Below, piece after piece: positions 43,750 to 55,008 of a stretch of 64,000 bases of DNA. Numbering within the stretch: the first letter of the stretch is position 1; each line of letters opens with the position of its first letter. This DNA comes from Monocercomonoides exilis (Eukaryota > Preaxostyla > Oxymonadida > Polymastigidae). The position numbers and the translations under genes are program-made. The stretch covers positions 186,001-250,000 of the forward strand of contig LSRY02000054.1 of NCBI GenBank assembly GCA_001643675.2, given 5' to 3'. Below the pieces are notes generated by a model. The model saw only the letters and a list, made by a program, of their open reading frames with translations. It was not told the DNA's origin and did not search any database.

Positions 43750-46176
43750 ATGCTTTTTGTTTTATTGACTTTCACATTGTCAGTTACACAAGCAGCGAAT
43801 GCAGCAGAGATCTATGAAGTTTTCGTGAAGCAAACAGGAGATAACAACAAAAGTGGCACTGAGATCGTTAAGGAAAGGAAATCATTGAAAAGTGCATATG
43901 ATCTGCTTGGAGATGATGAAGCATGTGAGATCTATGTTGTTTTTGATGAAAAAGTTCTTTCAGTTGAGAAAATTACATTCAACAAAAGTTATGGAATAAC
44001 TATTGAAGGAATTCACAGCGATGGAAATGGAAACACAATGGTCGCAATAGATTGTGATGTGCATTCAAATGGAAATCTTTTCGCATGCCTAAAAAATGTG
44101 GAATTCACTTTTTTGGCATTCCATTTTCCTGAAATTTTGAGTAGTGGTGGAACATTTCCATTGATTCATGGATACAAGGGGGAGCTAACAATTAAAAATT
44201 GCCAATTTATTCTGACATAATCATCTGGATCAAAAGTTAATTATTATCTTGTACTTTTTGAAGTCGGTAATATATTTATGGATAATGTTGAGTGTGCTGA
44301 TGATAGTCACAATGTGGTCATTTCATATCCAGTTTTCGTGATAAGAGATCAAAATCATGCATTGTTGACGAATGTGACTTTGAATAAAATGTCAAGTGAT
44401 TACTCAATTGTGTATATATATTGTGGAAGTTCCAGTAAATAAGATGTTGCTCTGAATAACTGCACATTCACTGAATGTCAAACAGAAATGTTTGGAACAT
44501 TGGAAGTTTATAACAATAACAGTGAAAGCGCATTAACAGTAGGAGATGTCGGTGTGACATCTTTCACCTCTTGCAGTTGCACTGGCGGCCAATCCGGTGG
44601 AATCTATTTGGAAATGCCAAACATTCAATCAGCATCTCAACTGAAATGGCCAACAAATGGAAGGAACTTGGTATTTCAGGATTGCTTTTGTGGAGAAGGA
44701 GAGTCAAAAAGAAACATTGGGCTGTTCATTCGAATGAAAAATGATTCTTTGTTCAAAGATATTGCAGATTCAATGATGAACAGTTTTGCAGCTGATTACA
44801 CAAGAAAAGATAACTCTTGGTATGTTGTTGGATATGACAATAGCACTAGAAAATAATATAATTTCACAAGTTTATATTTTGATCCTCCTCCTCTAAAGCT
44901 AGATAATATAACAAGGGCATTTGTGAAGAAAGGAGGGAAGGGAAATGGAATCGATGTTAATTCGGCAATCAACAGCATATATGATGCTTATGATTTCTTG
45001 GAAAAGAATGGGAAATGTTTCATTGACATTATCAAAACAACTGATCTAGTCAAAGCAGAAGCAATAAGTTTCGACATAGCTAGTGGAATAACATTCGAAG
45101 GAGTGAATGACAATGGAGAGGGAAATACAGAAGTTTCCATTGATTGTGATGTTTCTGTTTCATCAATTCTCTTTTCTTGTCAGAATGTCGTGGAATTCAA
45201 GTATTTGGCCTTCCAATTCTCTTCAACAGAAAAGAATTGGGACTCATTGATCAGCGCTGGATCAGGTTCAACATCATTGAAAATATCAACAAGTCGATTT
45301 GTCAGAATTGGTTCACAATCACAAGAAGGAATGAATTCAAATGCTGATGGAGACAGCCCGTTGGCAAGCAGTCTTGTGAGTGTGACATCTGGAAGTGTGG
45401 AAATGGACACAGTGAAATGCACAGATGAAACCTCATTTGTGACATTCTCATCATCACCATTTTCATTTTCTGGAGCCAGTGAAGTGTCATTGAGTGGAAT
45501 GGACATCAACAAAGTGAATATGGAAAGTGGAGCAGCAATCAGCATCAATGATGGGAGTGATTCATCTTCGAAGGTTTCAATCGAAGGATTGAACATGAGT
45601 GAAGTGAAATCGGAGAAAGGAGCAGCAGCAGGGTTGGATATCACCCTCGGTTCAGAAGAATCAAGAGTGGCCATTGGAAGGTCAAGCAAATGCTCATTCA
45701 AGTCATGTTCAGCACCAGAAGGGAAATCAGGAGCAATATTCATTGACATGCCCAAGGCAACATCGAATCTGCAACTCCCATCAGAACACAACCTGGAGAT
45801 TGACAGCTCAAACACAGCTGGCTCGAAAACAACATCTCTGCTTATCATTGCCCCAGACTTCGAAGAATTCTGCAAACAAGAAGATGCCTTTGAGTTTGCG
45901 AATGATTATGATGATTCCACTGTTGGTTGGATTGTGGGAGCAAAAGATGCAGAATCAGAGCCTGAGGATGTGTATGAGAAGTATGTGAAAGTGAGACAAG
46001 AGAAACTGAAAGATCAAAACAAAAAGAATAAAATAGGGATCATTGTTGCTATTGTTGTGCCGATGGTTGTTGTTGTGGCAGCTGTTGTTGTGATTGTGAT
46101 TGTTGTTGTTGTTGTAAAGAAAAGGAAATCAAGAAATGAAGAGAATAACGGAAAGGAACAAGAAATGAATGAATGA
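43750..46176 (+). CDS. Two-unit beta-helix surface protein with signal peptide and C-terminal anchor (808 codons)
   Basis: Probable cell-surface protein. ATG 43750 begins a signal peptide (MLFVLLTFTLSVTQAANAAE). Two homologous units follow: unit 1 (FVKQTGDNNKSG, GITIEGIHSDGNGNTMVAID, GGQSGGIYLEMPNI, SWYVVGYDN) and unit 2 from about 44900 (FVKKGGKGNGID, GITFEGVNDNGEGNTEVSID, GKSGAIFIDMPKA, GWIVGAKD). The TM helix at about nt 46037-46118 (IGIIVAIVVPMVVVVAAVVV) is followed by a short basic tail and TGA. The single frame is crossed by TAA at 44218, 44440 and 44854, with no frameshift and no TGA. Under the standard code this is a pseudogene; under UAR=Gln it is intact. The second reading is favoured because all domains remain in order and the terminator is TGA. 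Confidence 0.75.
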
Positions 46177-46739
46177 TTTTAAAGGGATCCATCATTTATT
46201 TTCAAAAACAACATTTGTTCTTGTTCTTCATAGTGTATTCATTTGTATATTATTATCATGTTTTTTTTATTTCTTTTTCAATTTGTTTAATTGTTTTTTT
46301 CAATGATATTTTTACCCTTGTTTGTTATTTATCACTTGATTAACACAATAAAAACTACAAAAAATCGTCAAATTCATCTTTTTATTGATAAATGTTGATG
46401 CAATTTAATATTTGTATTTTTGTTGAATGAGAAGAATTAACTATCTCTTTTGAGAAATCAAAAAGCAACATCCTCAAAAATTACAAAACACTCATTTCAA
46501 AAATTGTTATTCATTTGTTGTTGTTTTTTATAAACAGTAACTTCTTTTCGAAAAATACTTATAAACTTTGTTGAGTCATTTTCCATTCAATTACTGAAAA
46601 AAAAAAACAATTCTTTCGATTCAATCAAAAAAATGATAATCAGATCATAACAAAATAAAAAAGGAATTAAACAGTTATTTCACATCATCCATTAAGCATG
46701 AAATTGTTTGTTCCAATTTTACGATCAAAATAAGAAGTA
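46177..46739. other. Intergenic 3' flank
   Basis: AT-rich; includes a likely 3' UTR with a T-rich stretch just after the stop. Nothing else seen. Confidence 0.6.
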
Positions 46740-47136
46740 CAGTTTGTGCAAAAAATACCGGACATCGCAAAATATACCGGACAAGATCGATATCTCAACA
46801 ACCGCAAGAAGAAAAATTCTGATAATTTTCCTCAAAATATATCTCATTAATTCAAACTCATTAGATAAACGTGACTCTCAAAACTTCCTCGTTTATGTTC
46901 AGAAAAAATTAATGATTGAAATCACGGAGAAACTCAAAATACAGTTTCTCCGAAATATTAAAAATAAATTTCTCTGAGGACGAATGAAGCTATTTTGAAA
47001 ACCTTGTATATCAATTGAGTTTGCATTGATGAGATGAATATTGAGGAAAATTATCAGAATTTTTCTTCTTGCGGTTGTTGAGATATCGATCTTGTCCTGT
47101 ATATTTTGCGATGTCCGGTATTTTTTGCACAAACTG
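46740..47136. mobile_element. Palindromic Tc1/mariner-type MITE (397 bp)
   Basis: CAGTTTGTGCAAAAAATACC at the left end is mirrored exactly at the right end. The arms are about 140-190 bp each and match closely through TATACCGGACAAGATCGATA. TA flanks both ends (46738-46739, 47137-47138). Both strands therefore open the same frame containing KIDISTTARRKILIIF, a consequence of the palindrome and not a gene. Confidence 0.85.
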
Positions 47137-47235
47137 TACCATCGTTCAGAAACCCGGGTATTTTTCAAAAACCTGGTCTTTCTTTAAAAATTCATATATT
47201 GGTGATAATATTTGAAATCATAATTTTTTCGAGGT

Positions 47236-47395
47236 GTCAATTCGCAATAGAGCGAATCTATTAACGCAAAAAGCAAACCTGCTCCTAGATAATGAGTTTG
47301 ATCTTAAATTATGTGTGGTTTGAGTGAAAACTTCGCTTTCCCCAAAATGACGTGGAAAAAAGGGTTAGATGAATACAAAACAATAACATTTAAAT
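47236..47395 (+). mobile_element. Solo terminal fragment of a DIRS-like element
   Basis: Similar to the complement of the right end of the 22808-28484 element over about 160 bp: CAATTCGCAATAGAGCGAAT, GCTCCTAGATAATGAG, GTGGTTTGAGTGAAAACTTC, GACGTGGAAAAAAGGG, CAAAACAATAACATTTAAA. No internal genes, so this is an end-only relic of a second insertion. Confidence 0.8.
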
Positions 47396-47670
47396 TGTAT
47401 AGGGTGGTTTTTTATCCGGAAAATTTTTTTTATCCAGACATTTTTTGATGTTGGCTTTTCTCATTACATACAAACTTGAAATAAAAAAATCAAAACACAC
47501 CTGGTTTGCAAGCTAATTTAGTGTTAATTTAAAAATAATTATTTTTCAATTTTTGTTTTTGATAAGGATCTTGATATTTCAAAATTTGTTTTTGATCATT
47601 TGTTTTGTCCACTTTGGACTATCTTTCTTTTTTTGTTTATTTTTAACAGTAAGACCATGAAACATACATA

Positions 47671-47912
47671 TGTCTAAATTTTTTTGAAAAGTTCCATATA
47701 TTTAATTTTCAAATTAAATAAAAATTTCATTTTTTAATCAAATTTCTGTTCTCTCTCATGAAACTTCACAAAAATAAAGATTATACCCTTGTTAAGATTT
47801 TATTTTCTTGACAGGAAAATTTGGTGAGTGGGAACAGAAATTTGATTATAAAAAGAAATATTTTCTTTATTTGAAAACAAAACAAAAGGAACTTTTCAAA
47901 AAATTTTTGACA
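47671..47912. mobile_element. MITE, family II (242 bp), second copy
   Basis: TGTC...GACA ends, TA at 47669-47670 and 47913-47914, arms of about 100 bp (AATTTTTTTGAAAAGTTCC). It is the same length as the 28618 copy and shares its inner sequence (TTTCTGTTCTCTCTCATGAA against TTTATGTTCTCTCTTGTGAA). Confidence 0.85.
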
Positions 47913-50620
47913 TATAGAAGTTTTGCCGTTCTGAATATTATTTGTTTTTAACTATTTTTTCGATTGTTTTTTAGCATTTCACCGTTTTTATCAATAAATA
48001 TGAAAATTTCAAGTTTTCTGAATATTTATGTTACATATAAATTATATTCTTAAATTGGTTTGTAAATAAGATAAAAGCACATTGCAGTTTTAAATTTTTT
48101 GTTAGGGCTATCATTTTATCTAGACCTTTTTCTTTTTTTCCATGCTTTTAGCTTTACACAAGCTTGTTTAAAATATAAAATAGCCAGAAATGTTTGAAAT
48201 GTTCTTATTTTCTTATTCTGAAATATTTTTCGATAATTTCATATTTGACATAAAGATCGAGGATTATGATAATTTTATGTTTTGATCATTGACTTGCTGC
48301 TTTTCCAGTGTATATTTTTAATCGGAAGTTTTAAGCTTCCATTTCATAATACATCGTTTATTTTTTACATGATTTTGTTGTTTAAAACTTTTTTTTCTTG
48401 TTTTTTTAACACTTTTTCTCATTTCACACATTTTTTCAAAAAACACGATTTTAAGGACAAATATGAATTTGTTTTTAAATTTATTGAAATGATAAATAAA
48501 CATTATTAAAATAAAACGATTCTCGTATGTTAAAATAGTTATTTATTTGTATATGTTGATAATTAAAATAACAAAAAAATCATATGTACTTGCTTTTTAG
48601 TTAATATTCTTGAAAAGTTCTTTTTCATTTCAAAACTTAATACAAATAAACGATAATTAAGACTTTGTGTATTTTTTTCGTTTTTTTTAAAATTTGACAC
48701 AAACACTTGTTTATATAAAAAATCGTGTTTTAAACAAAAACAGTGAAATAAGAAAAAAAGGTCAAAAATTAAATTGAAAAAGTTAAAAACAAGTTATAAT
48801 AATAATATAGGAGTGTAGAATTATGATGTTGTGGCTTTTAACGTTTCATATAAAATATTCGCTTCAAAGCCAGCAAGTCTTTGATCTGGGTACTAAAATA
48901 AAAAAAATTTTAACAATTTTTTGTATATAAAATTTTTAAAATTATTTTCCACAGAATTCTGAAAAACAAAAATGTCTTGAAGTCTATTTATTTTGTTTTT
49001 GTTTTAAGCCTTTTTACAAATCAAAAAAGCAAAAATAAGTTTCAAAAAAATAGGGTTGAGATAAAATTTTAAGGTCAAGATATAATTTGCACCCTATATT
49101 TGATTGAATCAAAAATGAAATGAGCAAAAATTATAGAATCAAGAATTGATTGATACAACTGCTGCAACAATATTTCGCAAAGTTTTTACCAAATGAAGAC
49201 ATAGTACAAGTATTTTTCTTTTCATACGCATCACTTTAAATATCAAATAAACAATGAATCGCTCAGAAATTTCAGTTTTTCAAATTATTTGAAGAAAATA
49301 ATGAAATGTGAAAAACAATCGAAAAAATATGGAAAAAAAACGTCAAACAATTAGAATAATAAATGTTCAATTCGCATTCTTCATAAATAATATATATATG
49401 GATAATTCTTTTTGAAAAGTCGCAAATGTTTAATTTTCAAATAAATCAAAAATTTCATATTTTGTTCAAATTTCTGTTTGCATGCACCATACTTTGCTGA
49501 CATGGAATCAAAATCTTGATAATGCTATTTAACACATTCCTGTGAAGTTGCATGAGCGGGAACCTAAATTTGATCAAGATATGAAATTTTTAATTTATTA
49601 GAAAATTAAACATTTGTGACTTTTCAAAAAGAATCACCCATATATATAGGCCTATGCTACCGACAGACATTTTTTATACAACTCGACAACTCGACCGACA
49701 ATTTTGTAAAGTTTAATTTTTTATTATTTAGAAAATGTTTATTTTTGATGTTATTTTATTAATACAAAAAATATAAAATGAAATCTTTTTCTATATTTTT
49801 TGATTGATAAATATTAATAATTTAAAATGGATATGAATAATCATTGATTTTTTTTTCAAAAATCATTATTTTTATAATGGGTTATCGATAGATCTTTATT
49901 TGGATCTATCGAACGACAAAGATCAGTTGAGTTGAAAGATAAAAATGAAAATAAATGATTTTTTAACAATTGCAAATTATATTTATTATGACACTTTCAC
50001 TCACTTGAAGATTTCACTTTTTTTCATTTTTGAATCATGCTTGCTTTGATTTCTTATTTTGAAGTTTAATGATTTTGTTTAATTTCGTTAACAATTTTGT
50101 AATTTTCAAACAAGTCATTTTGTTCATCATTTGAAAGAGGAAATGGCGTTTTGAATATTTCAAACAATTCTTTTTTTTTCTTTTTGGTTTTGATTTTTAA
50201 TTCAAATTTAATCATCGTTTCAAAAATAACATTTTATTGTTGTGGCAATTCTATGAAACGATAAAGCGGTTAATTGTGGACAGTTATTATTCCTTATAAT
50301 TGTAAAAATATTTTGTTCAAAGTTCAAATTTGCACAAAACCGTATGATGCGATTCTTTTTCTAAAACATGAAACGGTGATAATATCAAAGTGAAGGAATA
50401 TTTTTTTTAAACACAAAAAGTGAATGAAACGAAGTTCAGAAAATTTCGTATTATCCAGAGAATGGAATGTCGCTCTATTGGAGAGTGTGCGAGATGGCAT
50501 GAATATTAGGAAACAACAATGGTGATGAAGGAGCAGATGGAGCTGCATGCGAAGCCGAAGAGGACAGTAGAAAAGAAGGTTGCTGAAATGAAAAAATAGT
50601 CTGATGGAGTGAAGAACATC
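47913..50620. other. AT-rich gene-poor region
   Basis: No gene supported. It contains the related MITE at 49399-49640. The 48300-48510 frames on both strands are AT-rich artefacts. Confidence 0.6.
49399..49640. mobile_element. MITE, family II-related (242 bp) with family I-like outer ends
   Basis: The left arm TGGATAATTCTTTTTGAAAA matches the complement of the right arm (TGGGTGATTCTTTTTGAAAA), with pairing over about 100 bp. TA at 49397-49398 and 49641-49642. The outer 15 bp resemble family I and the inner arm resembles family II, so it links the two. Confidence 0.8.
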
Positions 50621-50924
50621 TCATTTGTCGGAAAGAAATTGTTTGAAAGAAGAGAGAAAGCGAAAGGGGGAAGAACGAGAATGAGAAAAAGAGGAAGAAG
50701 AAACAAAAGATTAAAAAAAATCATGTGATGAAGAGGATGAAGTGGAAGAAGAAGAAGAAGAAGAAAAGAGGACGATGAAGTTAAAGTACTTTTTTGTTTG
50801 AGTTTTTTTCGATTGCTTTCGCGAAAGTTTACATTAACTTGGCTTGCTATATGCTTCACTATCATCTTTTTCTTTTTCTTCATCGCTTTCATCATCGTGA
50901 TTTTCATCATCATCATCATCATCA

Positions 50925-52106
50925 TCATCTCGATCCTTCTTCTTCATCTTCCTCGTCTCCTTCCTCTTTTTTATCTCTCTCTCTCTCTCTCTCCGAACTC
51001 GCATCAAACAGCCTGAATTCATTCCACCAGACACACACTTTCCTCTTCACCTTGTCTGGAATTATCACTTTTGGCGCTTCATATTCAAATCTCCCCTCTT
51101 TCGAAGAGCAAAAAGAGCTGTCTGAAACAAGTGGGCGCTGAAAAGAGATCGGAATGAGCAGCTCAAATTCGAGCAGAAAATACAAAGTCAAAAATGAGTG
51201 CGGATAGCAAAAGCGAACAAAAGATGTTTTTTTTGGCTTTAGAAGGAGGGAAGTGATTGACAATGTTCATCTTTTTAGCGACTTTGCATTTCATCGAAGA
51301 AGCTTTCCCTTTTACAAGAAAATCGAAATAGGCTTTTCAGACAGCATTTTGTGGGTGTTGTGCACGAAGACATGAAGGATGGGGAAGAGGATAGTGAAAG
51401 ACTGATCATCTAAGGGGGAAAAAAAATTTATAAATAAACAAAAAAAAAAAATAAAAAACAAAAGCAAGTAGTTAATTAATTGATTAATTAATCATAATCA
51501 CTTCAAAAGCACAAACCGTTGTCTATCCCATTTTCTGCTAGTCTGATGAAATTCACTTTTGTTCTGATCTGTTCTTCGAGTGATGCATCCATCTTCACAC
51601 ACTCTCTCTCAAATTTCAGTGTCAGCGGTACAACTTCAATCGGATTCGCCAGGCGGTTTCCGAAGAAGAGAGGGCGCTGTGTCACAACTGCACGAAGAGC
51701 GCGATAACAAGAAGGGAAAAGAGAAAGAGAGAGGGTGCAAGAAGTTGAAATCTTGGTTCCTCTCTTTCGTCTGCTCCTTCTCTGTGATACTGGGCTGTTC
51801 GCAGAAGTCGCTCCGCTCCCAAAAACACTGGTCCAGCCAGGATGAACCAAGAAAGGGAACATATTTTGATTTTGACAGATCTTCATTCTCAATCTCTTCA
51901 CTCAGCGTTGCTTCCTCTTTTTCTTCTCCTTCTTCTCCTTCATCGACGTCATCAATGCTTTCATCCTCACCATCATCATCTTCTTCGTCTTCATTACAGT
52001 CTTCTTCTTCTTCATCTTCATCGTCATCTTCGTCGCTTCCCTCATATGAAATCCTTCCTTTTATCTTCGATTTCTTTCTCTTCAAATAAGAATTTGTTTT
52101 TTTCAT
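50925..52106 (-). CDS. Probable multi-exon gene with acidic segments, unrecognised
   Basis: Readable minus-strand pieces in order: a very acidic region (ISYEGSDEDDDEDEEEE, GEDESIDDVDEGEE, near 52060-51930) followed by KYVPFLGSSWLDQCFWERSD; then LFFGNRLANPIEVVPLTLKF and LEEQIRTKVNFIRLAENGID, ending at an intron that starts GTTTG at about 51513 and ends CCCTTAG near 51415; then DDQSFTILFPILHVFVHNTH; then, after another likely intron ending TTTTCAG (near 51140), RPLVSDSSFCSSKEGRFEYE, KVIIPDKVKRKVCVWWNEFR and an acidic tail to TGA at 50925. Exon borders are not all resolved and it might be continuous with the 52150-52992 gene. Acidic tracts suggest a nuclear role, but that is weak inference. Confidence 0.4.
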
Positions 52107-52149
52107 CTGCCCACCCTTCTTCTTCTTCTTTTGAGTTGCTTACTTATTT

Positions 52150-52992
52150 TCATTGCTTTTTGATGTTTTCTGCTTCTGAATTTTTTCCTTTGTGAATGCG
52201 TCGATAATCCTCTGCTTCTCTCTCATTTCTTCTTTTTCTGATTCTTCCAGAACTGATTTTATCAGATTCAACGTCCGCTCCAAAATTAGAACTTGATGTG
52301 TTTTTTTTTGCTTTTGCGTGGCATCTTCTCTTTCTTTTCTGTTTTTTCCCTTTCAACTGGCTCGCCTTCATTTTCCCAGTTTTTTTGTTTTTCACTTGGC
52401 TTTTTGATGAAAGCTTGCCACTTCTTCCTTTTGGATTTCTGTCTTCTTCAAACTCTTCCATGTTTTCAGCTCCGCTTTCATCAGCATTTTGTTCTTCTGC
52501 TTTCTTTTTCTTTCGAGAAGGATCCAGTTCTGCTGGCTCTGCTTCAATGAAGTCTTTTTGCTCGAGCAATTCTTTCTTCATCGTTTGCTTCAAAATCACT
52601 CGATGCGCTGGAGATATGATACCCACATGCAACAAAGATTCATTACGCTCTTCGATGATTGTATATGAAGGCTAAACCTTGATGGGCTTTGTGAGCATCT
52701 TGCGAGGAATTAATGTGAAAGTTTGTTCTGATTCTTGCATATGAAGGAGATTGGCTGAAAAAACAAAAGAAACAATCATTTTTTGGACAAAAATGCAAAT
52801 TAGCAAAACAACAAACGTTGAACAATAAGATCTGTTTGCACAAATAGCACTCGTGGTGAACCATATGATAGCTTTTTTGTTTAATAATCGAATAAATAGA
52901 ATAAATCCAATAAGAAAAATATCAACACACTTTTTTTGTCTTCTTTGAATAAAAAAGGAAATATGCAAAAGTTTCAGCGTATGATCAGTCAT
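52150..52992 (-). CDS. Lysine-rich protein, three exons, one in-frame TAG (241 aa)
   Basis: Exons 52927-52992 (MTDHTLKLLHISFFIQ start), 52817-52871 (LSYGSPRVLFVQTDLIVQ) and 52150-52754 (LLHMQESEQTFTLIPRKMLT...). Introns are 55 nt (GTTGAT..AAAAAG) and 62 nt (GTTTG..TTTTTCAG). Total coding length is 726 nt, divisible by 3, ending in TGA. TAG at 52672 lies inside a run that otherwise reads as good protein (KPIKV then PSYTIIEERNESLLHVGIIS), so Gln is favoured. The C-terminal third is Lys/Arg-rich (SRKKKKAEEQ, KGKKQKRKRR), suggestive of a nuclear or nucleolar protein. In that tract other frames are also open, so its exact reading is uncertain. Family not recognised. Confidence 0.5.
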
Positions 52993-54750
52993 TTCAGCAA
53001 AAAGCGAATAAACCTCTTCTCACAACGTCTTTTTGGCTATTGACAGACGCACTTCTACACGTTGATGCCTCTTGAAAAGAGAACAAATATGAGAAAAGAG
53101 AGAAATAAATGGAAGAATAAGAGGAAAAAGATGATGATGATAAAATTAAAGAAGAAAAAATCGTTAAAGGAGTTAGACAAAAAATTATTAAAAGAAATTT
53201 GTTCTTTTTTTTCCTCTTCTTCTCCTTCTTTCACACAGAAAACAATACAAAAAAAGAAAAAAAGAAAAAGATAAAGAAAAATATGCATTTTCTTTATTGT
53301 TTCGAAGAAAATGATTAAGATAAAAAACAATTCTTCTCAAAAACGATCGAAAGCATACGAAAGTCAATTTTCATCAGATTTTACTGAGGAAATGTTTGAG
53401 ATGCAAATGAAGGAAGATTTGAGGAAGAGGTGGAGGAGGAAGAGGAGAGTTGGGAGAATTGTGTTAGAAAAGAAAAGAAAGAGAGAAAGAGAGAGAGAAA
53501 GAAGGAGAAGAAAAGGAAGGAGAAGAAAAGGAAGAGAAGGAGGAGTAAGAAAAAGTTAAGGCATTTGTGATGCGAAAGATGGAGTTGTGGAATGCAATGC
53601 GAGATGCTGTGATGAAGTTGAATGAAATGGAAATTGAGTGTCAATGGAAGATGGCTGTGTTGTGGCAGGTGGAAGCAAAGGAACTGGTGAAATGGAAGAG
53701 GAAGAGGAGGAAGAAGAAGAATAGAAAAATTTTAATGCATGAGTTGTTTTTCTTCGAGCTATAATAAAAACAACGTTATAATTATCGCTATTTATCAAAT
53801 CCACATCAGCAGCACAGACATCTCAAAAAACTTCAATTCATAATCATTGCATTTTATAAAAAAACAACAATCTCTTTGATTCCTTTCATATATCTTCTCC
53901 AGTTTTTTCAAAAATTTCTCATTTGTTTTCAATACACATAAAATATAATTATTATTATGGATAAAAAAAAATAAAAATAAACAGTGAAGTTAAGGAAAGT
54001 CAGTAATATTCATGAATTGCAAAAGAAGGGAAAAAACAATCATTTTAATCGTTTCGACAGATGAATAATTTCTCGACCGACAAATTGCATGAAAAAAATG
54101 TGTCGCAGAGGCAAAGAGAAAATATTTCACTTCATGAGTTTCCACTGAAAAACAATGCTCTTTTTATTGACTTTTATATGTCAAAAAACACTATAAATAG
54201 CAGTCCATTTTTTTGCATTCGTGAAAAGTTGGAAAACTTGATGTTATTATTTCAACGATTCCTGCTTTCGGATCTGAATATCATCTTTTTTTTGAAATCT
54301 GAAAAAGTCTATTAATGTTTAATGTAACAAATTATTGTATTTTTTGCAAAAAACGCTTGAAAGTCTGTATTTTCCTCCACATAAATTTAACATCATCAAT
54401 AGTGTTTGTATTATTATTTTTTTCCCCATCTTTTTATTATTTGATTCAAAAAAGAATAATAATAATACGAACTGCTCTGTTTGGATGGCTTCTCAAATGA
54501 TATTGCCAATTACGTATTCATCTGAAAAATTGGTTGTGCAATATTGTGGTGTAAGATTTTCTTATTGTTTTTATCAAATGATGAAGAAATTTTGACGACT
54601 GATAAATTGGAAAAAGCATGGATCTTACTATGGTTTGAGAAAAAAAATTGTACCGAATTCTTAACTTTTTTAATCTTACAACAACTTTTTTTCGAGAATT
54701 ATTTGTATGATAATAATTAATCAGAAAAGGAATATCAATCAATGGACATA
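52993..54750. other. Mixed purine-rich and AT-rich region, no confident gene
   Basis: 53311-53628 has a plus-strand frame (SQFSSDFTEEMFEMQMKEDL, then Arg/Lys/Glu repeats, a TAA, then GICDAKDGVVECNARCCDEV) ending in TGA. An overlapping frame, 53567-53764 (ELWNAMRDAVMKLNEMEIEC), also reads well. One of them may be a small gene; I cannot choose. The rest is AT-rich. Confidence 0.35.
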
Positions 54751-55006
54751 TGTGTGATTATTTCTAAAATCATTTTTTCTTTAATCAAAATTTTGGGTTT
54801 GAGTTCACTTATAATGCTGATAAAGGAACACTGAATAGTTTTAACACCTTTCAAAAATATTTTTTTCATGAATAAATTCTCAAACATTTTCATTCTGAAC
54901 AATAACAATTCATTTCTTCTTTCGAATAAATAAATCCTCTTCAGAGAAATTAAACTTTAAAAAAATCAACACTCCGAAAAAAGTTGTGATTCCAAAAATA
55001 ATCTTC
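54751..55006. mobile_element. MITE, family I (256 bp), copy at the 5' edge of the Merlin relic
   Basis: The left end is TGTGTGATTATTTCTAAAAT; the right end complement is GAAGATTATTTTTGGAATCA. TA at 54749-54750 and 55007-55008. It shares CGGAGTG with the 9975 copy. Confidence 0.75.
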
Positions 55007-55008
55007 TA

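Noticed and set aside
46708-47168. Two similar short proteins on opposite strands
   Set aside because: They come from the two arms of one palindromic MITE.
50621-50924. Continuation of the acidic gene through two TAA codons to a TGA at 50621
   Set aside because: A competing frame ends cleanly in TGA at 50925 after a coherent acidic tail. The GA-repeat junction makes the longer reading doubtful.
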